Shown: piece after piece, positions 56,697 to 64,000 of the stretch
Layout of the letters: each line of letters begins with the position of its first letter
How positions within the stretch are numbered: the stretch's first letter is position 1
Made by a program: the position numbers and the translations under genes
DNA from: Thermoproteota archaeon
GTDB lineage: Archaea; Thermoproteota; Thermoprotei_A; Sulfolobales; Desulfurococcaceae
Length of the DNA stretch: 64,000 nucleotides
Reading direction: 5' to 3'
Assembly: GCA_030550615.1 (NCBI GenBank)
Contig: JAUQPA010000001.1
Coordinates: 16,031-80,030, forward strand
Notes under the pieces: model-generated
What the model saw: only the letters and a program-made list of their open reading frames with translations
Databases searched by the model: none
Told to the model about the DNA's origin: nothing

Positions 56697-58110
56697 GTAC
56701 GCTGATTTCGACGACTGGTATCAGGCTGTACTACGTGAAGCAGACATAGTTGATATAAGGTACCCTGTGAAAGGAATGATCGTGTGGCGGCCATATGGTC
56801 TTAAAGCTCTCAGACTTACGCAGAAGATTCTTATAGAACTACTCGAGAAAACTGGTCACCAGGAAGCATATTTCCCCTCGCTTATACCCGAGTCTATCTT
56901 TGCAAAGGAAAAGGATTTCCTCGAGGGGTTTGGAGGTGAAACCTTCGTCATAGAGGGAACTGGAACCAAGAGATTCAATGAGAAATTTTTCTTGAGGCCC
57001 ACTAGTGAAACAGTAATGTACTATATGTGGAGCATGTGGATCAAGGGTCGCAAAGATCTACCGTTAAAAATGTACCAGACAGTCAATGTTTTTAGATATG
57101 AAACTAAAATGACTCACCCAATACTCAGAGTTAGAGAAATAATGGGATTTATAGAAGCACACACAGCTCACGCTACTTACGAGGAATCCGAGTTTCAAAT
57201 TAGAGAAGCCGTGGGATTGTATAAGGAGTTCTTTGATAGACTTCAATTACCGTACTTCATTGTAAAAACCCCGCCTTGGGACACATTCGCCGGAGCTGAG
57301 TATAATTATGATTTCATAACTGTAATGCCTGACGGCAAAGCACTAGAACTTGGAAGTGTCATAAACCTTGGTCAAAGGTTTGCTAGAGCATTTGATATAA
57401 AATTCATGGATACTGATGGAAACGTCAAATATGTTTATCAAACATGCTATGGAGTAAGTGAAAGAGTTTTAGGTGCTGTTATAGGAGTGCATGGCGATGA
57501 AAAAGGATTATTTCTACCGCCCGAAATAGCGCCAATACAAGTAGTAGTAGTACCCATAGCAAAACCCGAGGAGAAAGAAATTTACGAGTACGCGAAGAAG
57601 GTAAAGGAGTACCTGGTTTCAAATGGTATTAGAGCACATGTTGACGATGATCCTGAGCATACACCGGGGTGGAAATACTACTTCTGGGAAATGAAAGGTG
57701 TTCCAACGCGACTAGAAATCGGCCCGAGAGAAACGGAGCTCAAGACAGTTACTATAGCTAGAAGAGACAACCACCCCAAAATCACCGTGAAATTAGAAGA
57801 ATTAATAAACGCGTTGAATGAAGCATGGCGCGGCATAAACATAAGCCTCAAGCAAAAAGCCCTAGAACACATGAAGAAACTAACAATTATAGCAACTGAT
57901 TGTTCACCACCAGTGGAAAAAACTAAGGGATTAATAATAGCGCCCTGGGATGGTAGCAGGGATAACGCTGAATTACTGGAGAAAACCTTTAATAAAGGAG
58001 TACTGGGCGAAATAGTAGAATCACCAATTGATCTACCCAACGTAACTAACTACACGACTTGTAGTGGTGAAAAAGCAAGTAAATGGGCTCTTCTAGGGGT
58101 AACGTACTAA
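56668..58110 (+). CDS. proS: Prolyl-tRNA synthetase
   Basis: A 480-residue archaeal/eukaryotic-type ProRS. Class II motifs include FFLRPTSETVMYYMW and NVFRYETKMTHPILRVREI; GLFLPPEIAPIQVVVVP opens the anticodon-binding domain, and the C-terminal domain ends in a Tyr, as usual in this form. There is no bacterial editing insert. ATG 56668 follows GAGGTG. Confidence 0.96.
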   Translation: MSKKAIGIDKYADFDDWYQAVLREADIVDIRYPVKGMIVWRPYGLKALRLTQKILIELLEKTGHQEAYFPSLIPESIFAKEKDFLEGFGGETFVIEGTGTKRFNEKFFLRPTSETVMYYMWSMWIKGRKDLPLKMYQTVNVFRYETKMTHPILRVREIMGFIEAHTAHATYEESEFQIREAVGLYKEFFDRLQLPYFIVKTPPWDTFAGAEYNYDFITVMPDGKALELGSVINLGQRFARAFDIKFMDTDGNVKYVYQTCYGVSERVLGAVIGVHGDEKGLFLPPEIAPIQVVVVPIAKPEEKEIYEYAKKVKEYLVSNGIRAHVDDDPEHTPGWKYYFWEMKGVPTRLEIGPRETELKTVTIARRDNHPKITVKLEELINALNEAWRGINISLKQKALEHMKKLTIIATDCSPPVEKTKGLIIAPWDGSRDNAELLEKTFNKGVLGEIVESPIDLPNVTNYTTCSGEKASKWALLGVTY

Positions 58111-58216
58111 GATTTTTGGGGAACTTAGACGAGAGTTCTAATGGATTTGGTAAGAGATTTAAGGGGTGTTCCTGCTTATTTAAATCAAGCCTATGAAAAG
58201 GTTTTGGTTGATAGAA

Positions 58217-58468
58217 ATGAGTGAATACCTCAAACAACTAAAAATACAAATAGCTGGAAAAGTCCAAGGCGTAAGATTTCAAGATATTTCACCACTCGAA
58301 ATAACTGTTTTCAAAGAAGGATACCCAGAAATACGTGTTAAAGACGAAAAAGACTATGTTACAGTAAAATATGGAGAACAAGTAATTAAGTACGATAAGT
58401 GGTATACTAAACCAGAGCATTTAGCGGAAATGATAAGAGTTTACTACGTAAAAGAGCCTTCAAAGTAA
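58217..58468 (+). CDS. Unknown 83-residue protein
   Basis: A small charged protein with a beta-strand pattern and a C-terminal helix. TATTTAAA (58176-58183) gives it its own promoter. IAGKVQGVRFQ looks superficially like the acylphosphatase motif, but the rest does not. It is convergent with the Dph6 gene. Confidence 0.55.
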   Translation: MSEYLKQLKIQIAGKVQGVRFQDISPLEITVFKEGYPEIRVKDEKDYVTVKYGEQVIKYDKWYTKPEHLAEMIRVYYVKEPSK

Positions 58469-58480
58469 AATTTCAGAATC

Positions 58481-59167
58481 CTATACTTTTTTAGAAAGCG
58501 AAATCTTTTCTAATTCAAAGTAGCCTTCATATTCGGAAATAATTATTTTTCTACCTGAAACTATTAATCGGTATTTGAATAAAGGTGCATTAATTACATA
58601 TGTTTCGGCTTCGCCGCCTTCAAACGATAGGTTGAATCCATATTTCTTGGATAATCTTATGAGATACTCGAGATCTTTCCATGTAAAAACCCTGCCTAGT
58701 AGATCATGAGGAATGCCCATTGAGGTAATTGAAATCAACATGAATTCAATGTTTTTCCCTAGTATTCTAGCCATGTATTCTTCTTCGTTTACTCCCCAAT
58801 TGGGAGCATATAATTCAATTCCGACTTCCTCCGATACCTTGCTGAATGCTTTATATTGGAAAACGCTTTTCACAGCTCCTGTTACAAGCATGTCTATTCC
58901 ATACTTTCTTTTAACACGACTAAGTAAAATATACAATGCCCGTGTTTCCTCGCTGGGGTTAATTAAACCTATTGTTTCAAGGGGTAGAGATAACGCCTGT
59001 GCTTGAGCTATAAGTCCATTAAAGTTCGGCTGATGATACAACATTGAATACTTGTACAGTGGTATAATAGATACCAATGCTTTAACTTGAATACCCCTCT
59101 CTATTGCTTCATGTAGTGCAAACACGGAATCCTTGCCACCTGTGAATAAAACAGCTGCTGTAGGCAA
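58481..59167 (-). CDS. Dph6-like diphthine-ammonia ligase (PP-loop ATPase)
   Basis: About 228 residues. The PP-loop is LFTGGKDSVFAL; GAVKSVFQ, WGVNEEEYM and SFEGGEAETYV are typical of the MJ0570/Dph6 family. It would amidate diphthine on elongation factor 2, the last step of the pathway started by Dph2. TTG 59167 follows AAGGAGTGA. Confidence 0.87.
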   Translation of the reverse strand: MPTAAVLFTGGKDSVFALHEAIERGIQVKALVSIIPLYKYSMLYHQPNFNGLIAQAQALSLPLETIGLINPSEETRALYILLSRVKRKYGIDMLVTGAVKSVFQYKAFSKVSEEVGIELYAPNWGVNEEEYMARILGKNIEFMLISITSMGIPHDLLGRVFTWKDLEYLIRLSKKYGFNLSFEGGEAETYVINAPLFKYRLIVSGRKIIISEYEGYFELEKISLSKKV

Positions 59168-59222
59168 TGTAATCACTCCTTCACATTAAAAGCTATGTGT
59201 TGATTATTTAATTAAGGGAATT

Positions 59223-59927
59223 ATGAGGATTATCATCGTATCAAATGATAAAGCGAAGAAACCTGATTTACAAGCTAAGCACTCGTTTTCAGTATACATT
59301 GAGAGATCAAATGAGACGTATCTCTTTGATCTAGGGGTTGATCCCGGCGTTTTAGAGCATAATGTAAACGTACTCGATATAGGCGTTGATATCGTAGACT
59401 ACGTTATCGTATCTCACGAGCATTTACCTCATTATGGTGGATATAAATATTTATCTAGCGAGGCACCATATACTACTGTCTATATTCCGTTTTCTTCATC
59501 AGAATCCCTTGGAAGAGTTTTCAAAACACATGGACTTAAACCAGTAGAAGTCACGAAGTGGACTAAGCTGAGTGAAGGAGTATACATCACGAAACCTTAC
59601 TATGGTCCCCCCTACGAACACTTCCTATTGTTCGAACTCGGCGATCATTTGATTGTTTTAACAGGGTGTCTTCACCCCGGGGTAGCGGTTCTCAAGGATA
59701 TTTCAAATACCATGGGTAAAAAGATAAAAGGGGTTATTGGAGGATTCCACCTGAAGAATGCGCCGGAGAGAATTGTTGAAGCCGCGGTTGATCAACTCGT
59801 GGAGAACGTAAAACCCGAATTTATATCTCCACTACACTGTGCTGGTGAATTATTTACTAGGAAGTTAAAGGAGAGAAGAGAAATAGATATCGTTGAATTA
59901 CAAGCAGGAGACGAATTAAGTATCTAA
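59223..59927 (+). CDS. MBL-fold hydrolase of the COG1237 type
   Basis: A 234-residue metallo-beta-lactamase-fold protein close to the ribofuranosylaminobenzene 5'-phosphate synthase-related group. The metal motif, normally HxHxDH, is SHEHLPHYGG (H65, H67, H70) with Pro69 in place of the aspartate. TGCLHPG, GGFHL and PLHCAG supply the other ligands. One metal site may be lost or rebuilt. The function is open. Confidence 0.78.
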   Translation: MRIIIVSNDKAKKPDLQAKHSFSVYIERSNETYLFDLGVDPGVLEHNVNVLDIGVDIVDYVIVSHEHLPHYGGYKYLSSEAPYTTVYIPFSSSESLGRVFKTHGLKPVEVTKWTKLSEGVYITKPYYGPPYEHFLLFELGDHLIVLTGCLHPGVAVLKDISNTMGKKIKGVIGGFHLKNAPERIVEAAVDQLVENVKPEFISPLHCAGELFTRKLKERREIDIVELQAGDELSI

Positions 59928-59941
59928 GGTATCTTCTAACT

Positions 59942-61357
59942 CTATTCAGTTCTCTGTACCGGTAGCGAAACTCTGTATTTGGGATGGTATTTTCTAATTT
60001 GCTCTGGTTTTACTTTCTTAAGTTCATCTTCTGGGAGAACAGCTAGGATTTCCCATGCTTTATCCAGCGTCTCCTCGACTGTTCTTCTCTCGTATTCACC
60101 TTGATTTATGAATTCTCTCTCGAATTTATCAGCGAACTCGAGGTACCTTCTATCTCTTGGGGTAAGTGATTCCGTGCCCACTATGACACTAAGTTCGCGT
60201 AGCCTTACCCCCTCCGCGTATGAGCTTATTAATTGCATGAACACGTTGTGATGATCTTCCCTTGTTTTACCAGGGCCAATGCCATCTTTCATAAGTCTAG
60301 ATAAACTCATCAGTGGATCGAAGGGTGGATAAATACCCTTAAGCCACATTGTTCTCGAGAACACCAATTGACCCTCCGTTATATAGCCCGTTAGATCTGG
60401 AATAGGATGCGTAATATCATCGTCAGGCATTGTGAGAATAGGCATTTGAGTAATACTTCCTTTTCTACCTGCAACTCTACCCGCTCTTTCATATATAGTA
60501 GCTAGGTCGGTGTACATGTATCCAGGGTAACCTCTTCTCCCGGGAACCTCCTCCCTTGCAGCACTTAACTCCCGCAGTGCTTCGCAATAGAAAGTCATAT
60601 CGGTCATTACTACTAATACATGCATATCGTAATTCCAGGCTAAGTGCTCTGCAATAGTAAGTGCTACACGCGGGGTCACTATTCTCTCAATAATAGGTGC
60701 AGAAGCAGTATTTATGATTGCTACAACGTGTTCTAAACCACTTGTTTTACGGAAATTCTCGATGAAGAACATTGCGTCATCGTATGGTACTCCGATTGCA
60801 GCGAAAACTACTGCGAATTTTTCTTCTTTACCACGAACTCTTGCCTGCCTAACTACTTGTGCTGCAACTCTATTGTGCGGCAACCCTGATCCACTGAAAA
60901 TAGGTAGCTTCTGACCTCTCACAATACTAAATAATCCATCAATTGCGGATATCCCGGTTTCTATGAACTCTGTTGGTGGCAGCCTGGAGGCTGGGTTTAA
61001 AGGTGCTCCATTTATATCCAAATACTCCTCGGGTATTATTTCAGGGCCATTATCAATGGGTTTACCAAGTCCATTAAATATTCTTCCAAGCATATCGATG
61101 CTAACTGGTATTTTCAGGGTTTCACCTCTGTATTTAACCTTTGATTTCTTTAAATCAACTTCCGATACTCCACCAAATACCTGTATGACCGTTATTGATT
61201 TACCGGCGTCAATGACTTGCCCTAGTTTTACTTCGCCATTTGATAACTCTACTTCAACTATTTCCCCGTATTTAACTCCCGGAACGCTTTCAACGAAGAG
61301 TAAGCTACCTTGTGCTTTAATCAATTTTTGTGTTTCACGTACGAGAAGATTGGACAC
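59942..61357 (-). CDS. atpB: A-type ATP synthase subunit B
   Basis: About 471 residues, the non-catalytic nucleotide-binding subunit. [11 protein letters not shown] replaces the Walker A of subunit [21 protein letters not shown] is diagnostic. GTG 61357 follows GAGGTGG and overlaps the atpA end by 23 bases. It is the last gene of this cluster; no subunit D gene follows on this strand. Confidence 0.96.
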   Translation of the reverse strand: MSNLLVRETQKLIKAQGSLLFVESVPGVKYGEIVEVELSNGEVKLGQVIDAGKSITVIQVFGGVSEVDLKKSKVKYRGETLKIPVSIDMLGRIFNGLGKPIDNGPEIIPEEYLDINGAPLNPASRLPPTEFIETGISAIDGLFSIVRGQKLPIFSGSGLPHNRVAAQVVRQARVRGKEEKFAVVFAAIGVPYDDAMFFIENFRKTSGLEHVVAIINTASAPIIERIVTPRVALTIAEHLAWNYDMHVLVVMTDMTFYCEALRELSAAREEVPGRRGYPGYMYTDLATIYERAGRVAGRKGSITQMPILTMPDDDITHPIPDLTGYITEGQLVFSRTMWLKGIYPPFDPLMSLSRLMKDGIGPGKTREDHHNVFMQLISSYAEGVRLRELSVIVGTESLTPRDRRYLEFADKFEREFINQGEYERRTVEETLDKAWEILAVLPEDELKKVKPEQIRKYHPKYRVSLPVQRTE

Positions 61358-63122
61358 GTGACTCCACCTCATTAGTTATTTCATTGAATTCATCTATTAT
61401 GGATTTATACAGGTCGTTGAAAAACGTAATTAGCTGATCTTGAGGGGTTGAAAACGGAATATTTTTCATTCTGGCAATTTTCTCTCTTACGCGCATTTCA
61501 CGTACCTTCTCGAATGGAACACCTATTTTTATTGCTTCCTGTGCTTTTTCATAAAATAATTTAATAGCCTTAGCCATGAGAGCCGTTTTCAACGGTGGTG
61601 AATAAGCATCTTCGAGGCTTAAAGCATCTTGCTGCAGGAAATCTTCTCTTATCATGCGGGCGACTTCTAATATTAATCGATCTTCTACGGGCAAAGCATC
61701 TGCACCAACGAGACGTACAAGTTCTTCCAGTTCAGCTTCTCGTTGAAGTATTTTCATGAACAATTCTCTTAGCGTGGGATACTCGGGTTCTATGTTGATC
61801 CACCATTTAGAAACGTCCTCGGTATACAAACTATAACTAGTAAGCCAGTTTATTGCCGGGTAGTGTCTTCTGTAAGCTAGTGAAACATCTAAAGCATATA
61901 ATGCTCTAACTACTCTGAGTGTCGACTGTGTAACTGGCTCGCTGAAATCAGCTCCTGGCGGGGACACAGCTCCAATGATAGTTAAACTACCTACTCTTTC
62001 AGGGCTACCCATTGCTTTGACTAATCCGCTTCTCTCGTAAAAGGACGCTAGTCTAGATCCAAGGTACGCGGGGAACCCTTCCTCCCCAGGCAACTCTTCG
62101 AGCCTTCCGCTGATCTCCCTCATTGCTTCCGCCCATCTACTTGTTGAATCAGCTACTAAAAGCACATTATAACCCATATCTCTGAAGTATTCTCCTATTG
62201 TAACTCCCAAGAACACGCTTGCTTCACGTGCAGCAACTGGCATATTACTCGTGTTCGCTATGAAAACGCTTCTCTCCATTAATGGTCTACCTGTCTTTGG
62301 ATCTATGAGTTTTCTAAAACTATGTAGTGCATCAGCCATTTCGTTTCCACGTTCTCCGCATCCAACGTATATTGTTATGTCGGCGTGGCTCCATTTGGTA
62401 AACGTCTGCAGGGAAACTGTTTTCCCAGTTCCGAAACCTCCGGGAATAGCTGCTTTCCCTCCCATGCCCAGTGGAAATAGGAAATCAACAACTCTAGTTC
62501 CTACGACCAAGGGTTGTTTAATCTCTAATTTCTCAACATATGGTCTAGGTTTACGTACAGGCCATTTCTGAAGCATCGATATGTCTTTACCATTTATTCT
62601 CATTACTGGTTCTTCTATCGAGTATTTACCCTCGCTGGCAACCCATTCCAGTGTTCCATGTACACCGTGAGGTACCATAATATAGTGTTTCACGGCCTCT
62701 GTCTCCTGGACATAACCTACTATATCCCCACTTGAAACCTTTACGCCTGGTTTAACTACAGGTGTAAAATACCATTTACTATCACGTGGTAAAGAAGGCT
62801 GCTTAACACCTCTTCTAATGAGAAAACCTACTACTTCCTCGAGCTTTGTAAGCGGTCTTTGAATACCATCAAATATTGAACCTATTAAACCAGGACCGAG
62901 TTCAGCTGATAGTGGATTTCCAGTAGCGTAAACAGGTTCCCCAACCTGTATTCCAGTTGTATCCTCGTATACTTGAATTATGGCTTTTTCTCCCTCAACA
63001 CCTATAACTTCTCCTATCAACCTATCGTGCCCTACTTCAACAACCTCGTAGACGCTTACACCATGCATACCTTCAGCTATTATCACTGGTCCTGAAACCC
63101 GGTGTATTTTACCTTTAAGCAT
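61335..63122 (-). CDS. atpA: A-type ATP synthase subunit A (catalytic)
   Basis: About 595 residues. Walker A GGFGTGKT, the non-homologous region (about 90-200) typical of A/V-type A subunits, and [23 protein letters not shown] 63122 lies after AGGTGG. Together with B it forms the A3B3 head that makes ATP from the ion gradient, which the hydrogenase probably helps to build. Confidence 0.97.
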   Translation of the reverse strand: MLKGKIHRVSGPVIIAEGMHGVSVYEVVEVGHDRLIGEVIGVEGEKAIIQVYEDTTGIQVGEPVYATGNPLSAELGPGLIGSIFDGIQRPLTKLEEVVGFLIRRGVKQPSLPRDSKWYFTPVVKPGVKVSSGDIVGYVQETEAVKHYIMVPHGVHGTLEWVASEGKYSIEEPVMRINGKDISMLQKWPVRKPRPYVEKLEIKQPLVVGTRVVDFLFPLGMGGKAAIPGGFGTGKTVSLQTFTKWSHADITIYVGCGERGNEMADALHSFRKLIDPKTGRPLMERSVFIANTSNMPVAAREASVFLGVTIGEYFRDMGYNVLLVADSTSRWAEAMREISGRLEELPGEEGFPAYLGSRLASFYERSGLVKAMGSPERVGSLTIIGAVSPPGADFSEPVTQSTLRVVRALYALDVSLAYRRHYPAINWLTSYSLYTEDVSKWWINIEPEYPTLRELFMKILQREAELEELVRLVGADALPVEDRLILEVARMIREDFLQQDALSLEDAYSPPLKTALMAKAIKLFYEKAQEAIKIGVPFEKVREMRVREKIARMKNIPFSTPQDQLITFFNDLYKSIIDEFNEITNEVESRVQSSRT

Positions 63123-63164
63123 TATTATTACCACCTAGTTAGATATTGCAATTTTGAAAATAAA

Positions 63165-63494
63165 TTAATTTAGTGTTATTTCAATACCGAGTATTTTACG
63201 AGCAAGTTCTCTATAATAATCGCGGGGATCCCTTTGAACGCTTAACAACGGATGTTCCAGCATTAGAAATATCTTGTCACGAGCAATACTTTTCGCATGA
63301 TCTATGACATCGCTACACGTTGATGAAACTGTATCCAAGTATACTATAACATCATATAAGTGTATATTCTTAGTTATCCATTCCTCGAGTTTTCTGCAGT
63401 CGTTGTTAAAGACGTAAGCATCAACACCTGCCGCTAATGCAATGATTTCCAGGTACTCGTCTCCAATGAAAACTATTTTACCGGGTTTAATCAA
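63165..63494 (-). CDS. atpF: A-type ATP synthase subunit F
   Basis: About 109 residues. GKIVFIGDEYLEIIALAAGVDAYV is the CheY-like start of subunit F, a central stalk component. TTG 63494, preceded by AGGTGG, overlaps the upstream gene stop (TTGA). Confidence 0.87.
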   Translation of the reverse strand: MIKPGKIVFIGDEYLEIIALAAGVDAYVFNNDCRKLEEWITKNIHLYDVIVYLDTVSSTCSDVIDHAKSIARDKIFLMLEHPLLSVQRDPRDYYRELARKILGIEITLN

Positions 63495-64000
63495 GGAATA
63501 ACCCACCTTTCAATGATTGTTTTTAACTCGCTTTTAAGCGTAATATCTTTTGAATGTATAGTTGTTAGAACTAATCTCAGTAATAAATACTGTCTCAGTG
63601 CGAAGAAGTAATCTTTGAGTAACTCACTTGTTTCATACACGTGTAGCGTCAAAGCAGATAAATATGCTGGGGCTATAGGTACTAGTACATCGATTATTTC
63701 CAGTCCACGGGCGATTCTACTAACGTCCAGGGCCATGGAATGTACTATTGTGAACACTGGTCTTATTTTTCTGAACGCGTCAAGTGCGGACATAGGATCA
63801 GCTTCTAGTAGTTTACATATGGATGTGAAATCCCCGATGTTAATCAACAAAGGTCTCCATAATGCATCCTTTAATCCATGTATTGTACAAAGCCTCATTA
63901 TTGTTATATCATGAAATAATCCTGCAATAACGTATTCGTTGTAATTCCCGGATCGTGCGATAATTGATCTAATAGCATCATATATTCTTGAAACCTTCTC
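63491..64000 (-). CDS. Probable A-type ATP synthase subunit C, C-terminal part (runs off window)
   Basis: The frame stays open to the window edge, so the in-frame ATG at 63898 is internal. The 169 residues seen are helical and begin EKVSRIYDAIRSIIARSGNY. The E-C-F-A-B gene order of archaeal ATP synthases makes subunit C the expected gene here; the sequence alone is not diagnostic to me. Confidence 0.5.
   Translation of the reverse strand, partial: EKVSRIYDAIRSIIARSGNYNEYVIAGLFHDITIMRLCTIHGLKDALWRPLLINIGDFTSICKLLEADPMSALDAFRKIRPVFTIVHSMALDVSRIARGLEIIDVLVPIAPAYLSALTLHVYETSELLKDYFFALRQYLLLRLVLTTIHSKDITLKSELKTIIERWVIP

Noticed and set aside
58241-58280. Acylphosphatase-like motif AGKVQGVRFQ
   Set aside because: The remaining 60 residues lack the acylphosphatase asparagine and fold pattern; probably a chance match.

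Overview
The window is a piece of a hyperthermophilic crenarchaeal chromosome, most likely from the Desulfurococcales (Staphylothermus/Thermosphaera/Desulfurococcus type; family-level inference only). The grounds are AT-rich genes with frequent TTG and GTG starts after GGTGA-type ribosome binding sites, very GC-rich rRNA genes without a linked 5S gene, bulge-helix-bulge introns in tRNAs and in 16S rRNA, and crenarchaeal protein families (HerA/NurA, Csl4, Gins15, DUF2067, DUF2258, TrmB, A-type ATP synthase).

Layout. 1-1000: start of a dihydroxyacetone kinase gene (dhaK) divergent from an HPr-type phosphocarrier, plus a small unknown gene. 1000-4730: relic of a TnpB gene, then a herA-nurA pair. 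4730-7490: four tRNA genes (three with introns), an AlaX editing protein, a clear C/D box sRNA and an AmrS-like radical SAM enzyme. 7570-17900: a dense information-processing run: L10e, Dph2, METTL5-like methyltransferase, Csl4, DUF2067, Rpo11, an unknown gene, TFS, PCNA, PriS, Gins15, then an STT3/AglB-like membrane protein, aIF2-alpha and Nop10. 18260-27010 (minus): a group 4 [NiFe] hydrogenase operon of formate-hydrogenlyase plan, led by a GltD-like flavoprotein and a polyferredoxin in place of a formate dehydrogenase. 27180-28550: two HAD phosphatases. 28570-34030: a candidate H/ACA sRNA and the 16S-23S rRNA operon, whose 16S gene carries a 310-nt intron at E. coli position 374.

34070-43240: a prenyltransferase, then a sugar regulon (TrmB regulator, GH65 phosphorylase, beta-phosphoglucomutase on one strand; a four-gene ABC importer on the other) around one divergent promoter with a palindromic operator candidate. 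43280-50000: PAP2 phosphatase, a second C/D sRNA candidate, a [3Fe-4S] ferredoxin, a small membrane protein plus CstA transporter, a three-gene cluster around an ArsA/Get3-like ATPase, and a 2-hydroxyacid dehydrogenase. 50100-59930: tRNA-Pro, PGI/PMI, several unknown genes, DUF2258, a XerA recombinase with a zinc ribbon, an M28-like protein, ProS, Dph6 and an MBL-fold protein. 59940-64000 (minus): the A-type ATP synthase genes C(?)-F-A-B, cut by the window edge.

Together the genes fit an anaerobic heterotroph that imports sugars or glycans, cleaves disaccharide by phosphorolysis, and disposes of reductant as hydrogen through an ion-pumping membrane hydrogenase coupled to the A-type ATP synthase. 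The least ordinary parts are the hydrogenase electron-input module, HPr beside DhaK in an archaeon, the decayed 16S intron ORF, the two guide RNAs with rRNA complementarity, the ArsA cluster and the divergent AglB-like protein. All calls are by eye; no database search was run.
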